Below, one piece after another: positions 60,878 to 64,000 of a stretch of 64,000 bases of DNA (position 1 is the first letter of the stretch; each line of letters begins with the position of its first letter). Made by a program: the position numbers and the translations under genes. The notes under the pieces are model-generated. The model was given only the letters and a program-made list of their open reading frames with translations. It was not told where the DNA came from and made no database searches. Source of the DNA: Methylomonas lenta (GTDB lineage Bacteria; Pseudomonadota; Gammaproteobacteria; Methylococcales; Methylomonadaceae); assembly GCF_001644015.1 (NCBI RefSeq), contig NZ_LUUI01000066.1:1-64000 (forward strand), given 5' to 3'.

Positions 60878-61110
60878 GGGTGCCTCCTGATTTTCAGCGA
60901 TGATTACATGGCCTTGCGCTAAATGACTTTCCGCCGCATATACACCAAAAGAGCAGAAGGTTAGGACGATGCAAGCCCATAAACCGGTGAGTTTCATAAT
61001 GGTCAGTTTCACGAGTATTTCCTCTAAAATTTTTAACAGGGTTTATTGCGACTGGCCGTGCGGTAATAGTCTTTAGACTTAACTGCACGGATCAGCAATG
61101 CTAGATTTGA

Positions 61111-61284
61111 TTATTCCTTTTCAATATCCTGCTTGAGATCACCCAAGCCCGATTGAACTTTACCGATGTTCTTCTGGATATTGCCTTCGATTTCCATCCC
61201 CTTGTCATCCAGAATTACGCCAGCGGCTTCTTTGACTTTTCCTTTGACTTCTTCGACACGGCCTTTCACTTGATCTTTGTTCAT
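61111..61284 (-). CDS. CsbD-family stress protein, copy 2
   Basis: ATG 61284 (MNKDQVKGRVEEVKGKVKEA) follows AGGAG. The 57-residue protein is nearly identical in core to copy 1 (GMEIEGNIQKNIGKVQSGLG, DLKQDIEKE), so the two arose by tandem duplication. The in-frame extension upstream to 61377 lacks a clear signal peptide. Codon-level differences between the copies are mostly synonymous or conservative. Confidence 0.88.
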   Translation of the reverse strand: MNKDQVKGRVEEVKGKVKEAAGVILDDKGMEIEGNIQKNIGKVQSGLGDLKQDIEKE

Positions 61285-61587
61285 AAATATCTCCTGATGT
61301 GTTGGCCATGACCCAATTAGCCATGCCCAAAGCGAGGAATGCTGTTTCCAAACGCTCAAATGAAACGATACCTGCAAAATTGAACTGAGTCGGTGCGGTA
61401 GCGTACATAGCTTAAAAGCTAGGCCCGCAGATCAAAGCTTTCCGATAGCTGCATTTCAGATAAGCTCGAAATCTATCGGGAGTGTCTCTCGGTTTGCCAG
61501 GCTATCCAGTCCGGGCGGCATTGATGAATTTAAGTTTTTGAAATACTTTTATAAAAAAAGTCGCTTGAACTGCCCAGCTTTTGTCAG
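61285..61587. other. Intergenic region, nothing recognised
   Basis: About 300 bp between the CsbD copy 2 start and the stop of the GGDEF-EAL gene. It must hold the CsbD promoter. I found no repeat, RNA or additional gene. Confidence 0.4.
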
Positions 61588-63774
61588 TTAGAACAACTTC
61601 TCGAATGCCTTGGCTGTCAACGGTTTCGAAAACAGATAACCTTGGCCGTAATCGCAGCCGGCTTTCAGCAACAAATCTCGTTGTTCTACAGTTTCCACGC
61701 CTTCCGCAATCACTTTCATACCTAGCACATGCGCCATCACGATAATAGCTTCACATAAGGCCATATCGGTTGAACCAGCACTTAGATTGGAAACGAAGTT
61801 CTGGTCTATCTTCAAAAAATCTATCTGATATTTTTTCAGATAAGACAGCGATGAATAGCCAGTACCAAAGTCATCCAGCGAGGTCTGCATGCCGGCGTCT
61901 TTAAATGCCAACAATTTATCGGAAACGATGCTGGAGGCATCCAGCAATAGCCCTTCGGTAATTTCCACCGCAATACAGCCACCCGGCAACCCCAGTCGCT
62001 GTAAATGCTCGAACCAATCGGCCAGCTTGTGTCCGATATTATGAAATTGCGCCGGCGATTTGTTGATGCTGATCTGAAACTGGTCATGATGATGAATGCG
62101 CCAGTTCGAAACCTGTTCGGCTACCTGATGAAACACCCAGGCGCCTAACTCGGTAATCAAGCCGGTTTCTTCGGCGATGGGGATGAATTCAGCCGGGCTC
62201 ACCAGACCGCGGGTTGGATGTTGCCAGCGTATCAACGCTTCGGCTTTGCGGATTTCGCCAGTCGCCAAGTTCACAATCGGTTGATAAGCCACCCAGATTT
62301 GCTGATCGATCAGGGCGTGGCGCAAGTCATTGGTGAGCCGCAAGCGACTTTCTGACGCCTGCTGCATCGTCGGCGTGAAATAACAAAACCGGCTGCGTCC
62401 CAGTTTTTTGGCGGTATACATGGCCTGATCGGCCTTCTTGAGTAATTCTTCCAGAGTGTTGGCATCGTCGGGGTACAAGGCAATCCCAATACTCACAGAA
62501 ACATAGCACCGTTCGTCCTGCAGTTGAAATGGCGTCATCATGGCTAGTAAAATGGCTTGTGCCACCCGATTGACGCTATTTAATTCATGCAGTTCACCCA
62601 TTATCAGGGTGAACTCATCGCCGCCCGGTCGTGCCAAGGTATCGGTTTCACGGATGCAGTTCAGCAGCCGTTGGCTGGTTTCTTGCAGCAAGCGATCGCC
62701 CATATCGTGTCCCAGGGTATCGTTGATATCCTTGAAATGATCCAAATCCAGAAACATCAACGCTAGCTTTTGCTGGCCACGATGGGATTTGTTGATGGCT
62801 TGTTGCAGGCGATCCAGAAACAGACGCCGATTCGGCAGCCCGGTGAGCGGATCGATATTGGCCTGTTTGCGTATAATTTCTTCGGTTCGTCGGTATTCGG
62901 TGATGTCGGAAAACATCGCTACCCGTCGGATCGCTTGGCCGGCATTGTCATACACGGGACTAATGACTAAACGCGCTAGATAATCATCGCCCTGTTTACG
63001 CCGGCTCCATAGTTCGCCTTGCCATTGGCCGGTTTTATTCAAGGAATTCCAGATGTCGCAAAAAAAAGCCTGATCCTGACGATCGGACTTAAGCATTGCA
63101 GTCGATTGCCCCATGACGTCTGCGCTTGCATAACCGGTCAATTTGCTGAAAGCAGGATTAACCGCCACAATTCGGTTATCGGTATCGGCCACCACTATAG
63201 CCTCTTCAATCGCCATATAAATGGTCGCCGCCAATTGCAGCTCATGCTGGTTACGCTTGTGCTCACTAATATCCACCATAGCCACCAGACAGCTGTTACG
63301 GCTGGAATCGGCCGTGGCCTCGACAGCCATCCAGCTGGATTTACCATCAAAGCTCAGCATAATCTCGCAACGCTGTGACCCTGCATGGGCAAACACGTTT
63401 CCCAAATAACGCTTAAACACAGACCGATATTTGGTAGCGACGAAATCAGCAAATTGTCGTCCGGTTATCTTGAGCCGGTCAATACCCAACAAACGCTCAC
63501 CCTTAAAGTTTGTTTGATGAATCTTACCGTCTTCGCCTAAGCTAAAGTATGCAATCGGGGCGAAATCGAACAGCTCGGCATAGCGATCCAAGGCTTGCTC
63601 GGCGGTGGTTCGCGCTTCTTGCAAGGCCTCGTTTTGCATCTCCAATTCGATCTGATGCACTTGTAACTCGTGCAACAGTCGTTGATGCGATTCGGGCGAG
63701 TCTCCGGATGGCGTTTCGGCGAGTTGACGCTCGGCACGCTGGCGTAATTCCTCAATCTTGCTGTCAGTATCCAT
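61588..63774 (-). CDS. PAS-PAS-GGDEF-EAL cyclic-di-GMP turnover protein
   Basis: The 728-residue protein begins with a coiled coil (LRQRAERQLAETPSG), then PAS 1 (about 62-180, FAPIAYFSLGEDGKI), PAS 2 with PAC (about 180-300, AIEEAIVVADTDNRIVAVNP), a GGDEF domain (about 305-460, DPLTGLPNRRLFLDRL and intact signature RPGGDEF) and an EAL domain (about 475-728, KAEALIRWQHP, DDFGTGYSSLSYLK, IDFLKIDQNF). Both catalytic signatures look complete. No membrane helix is present, so it should act in the cytoplasm. Its ATG overlaps the upstream chemotaxis PAS gene by 11 bases. Confidence 0.93.
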   Translation of the reverse strand: MDTDSKIEELRQRAERQLAETPSGDSPESHQRLLHELQVHQIELEMQNEALQEARTTAEQALDRYAELFDFAPIAYFSLGEDGKIHQTNFKGERLLGIDRLKITGRQFADFVATKYRSVFKRYLGNVFAHAGSQRCEIMLSFDGKSSWMAVEATADSSRNSCLVAMVDISEHKRNQHELQLAATIYMAIEEAIVVADTDNRIVAVNPAFSKLTGYASADVMGQSTAMLKSDRQDQAFFCDIWNSLNKTGQWQGELWSRRKQGDDYLARLVISPVYDNAGQAIRRVAMFSDITEYRRTEEIIRKQANIDPLTGLPNRRLFLDRLQQAINKSHRGQQKLALMFLDLDHFKDINDTLGHDMGDRLLQETSQRLLNCIRETDTLARPGGDEFTLIMGELHELNSVNRVAQAILLAMMTPFQLQDERCYVSVSIGIALYPDDANTLEELLKKADQAMYTAKKLGRSRFCYFTPTMQQASESRLRLTNDLRHALIDQQIWVAYQPIVNLATGEIRKAEALIRWQHPTRGLVSPAEFIPIAEETGLITELGAWVFHQVAEQVSNWRIHHHDQFQISINKSPAQFHNIGHKLADWFEHLQRLGLPGGCIAVEITEGLLLDASSIVSDKLLAFKDAGMQTSLDDFGTGYSSLSYLKKYQIDFLKIDQNFVSNLSAGSTDMALCEAIIVMAHVLGMKVIAEGVETVEQRDLLLKAGCDYGQGYLFSKPLTAKAFEKLF

Positions 63775-64000
63775 GGGTACTCCTTAATTTGGCTTCCAGT
63801 TGCTTGGTTGCGGAAATATCGATAAAGGTAATTACTGCGCCATCGATTAAATTGTCCCGGGCTTGGTAGGGCATGATCCTCACCTTGAACCAACGCTCGT
63901 CACTTGCCCTGAGCTGCTTTTGCACGAACACCAGTGTGCTCAAAACCACCAAGGTATCTTACTGCAGCTGCGGCGGCGCGGCGACATCCGCCACCACGCT
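63764..64000 (-). CDS. C-terminal part of a CheB/CheR-type PAS protein (partial; in-frame stop near the edge)
   Basis: The visible frame encodes LVFVQKQLRASDERWFKVRI with MPYQARDNLIDGAVITFIDIS and a short KQLEAKLR tail. This is the PAS-domain end of chimeric CheB-CheR methyltransferase proteins, which are often followed by a PAS-GGDEF-EAL gene as here. Its TGA (63764-63766) overlaps the GGDEF-EAL start. An in-frame TAA (63959-63961) interrupts the frame 40 bases inside the window edge, so the gene may be frameshifted, or the upstream part lies in another frame. Only the last 65 residues are supported. Confidence 0.6.

Overview
The window looks like a chromosomal segment of a mesophilic gammaproteobacterium with moderate GC. 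The mix of a quinol-type nitric oxide reductase cluster, glgC, arylsulfatase/OprB genes and Hsp70-DUF2760 would fit a Methylococcales-type methanotroph, but no marker here proves that. I saw no rRNA, tRNA, CRISPR array or complete insertion sequence.

Region 1 (1-4.9 kb): the end of a glycosyltransferase gene, sseA, a DUF2799 lipoprotein, a frameshifted membrane protein and a recD2 helicase gene with two frameshifts. All three frameshifts lie in short A/T homopolymers. A decayed copy of part of recD2 (371-470) lies 2.4 kb upstream of the gene.

Region 2 (4.9-34.3 kb): an accessory, defence-rich island. It holds a patatin phospholipase with a small membrane partner and an SRAP/kinase/IMPase trio. 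Next comes a mosaic of gene pieces (ATPase N-terminus, sbcD, proA C-terminus). A ten-kilobase co-directional run on the minus strand then encodes a sigma-54 activator with a probable CARF-like sensor, HsdR, HsdM, HsdS, an ApeA-like HEPN protein, and a UPF0175/DUF3368 toxin-antitoxin pair. Divergent from it are a NYN-LOTUS RNase and a SIR2-APAZ/short-Argonaute (SPARSA) pair. A second SRAP gene, a SEFIR-domain protein, a STAS protein, a possible CheD/CNF-like deamidase, an XRE regulator next to four 15-bp direct repeats, an orphan protein and an ankyrin protein follow.

Region 3 (34.9-46.4 kb): core-like functions. These are an OmpA lipoprotein, Hsp70 with DUF2760, an exported HAD phosphatase/OprB porin/large arylsulfatase operon, and glgC.

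Region 4 (46.4-53.9 kb): a nitric-oxide response cluster on the minus strand (truncated haemoglobin, two flavin reductases, qNOR, then cupins, DUF488, a uracil-DNA glycosylase-type protein and rubredoxin). It diverges from an NsrR-type Rrf2 regulator, and the shared promoter region carries two NsrR-like operators.

Region 5 (53.8-64 kb): an EmrAB/NodT-type tripartite efflux operon with a lipoprotein and divergent LysR regulator, two CsbD paralogues, and a PAS-GGDEF-EAL protein translationally coupled to the 3' end of a probable chemotaxis PAS protein cut by the window edge.

The main points of interest are the sensor-regulated RM-HEPN-TA operon, the SPARSA pair, the deamidase-like orphan and the 15-bp repeat operator.
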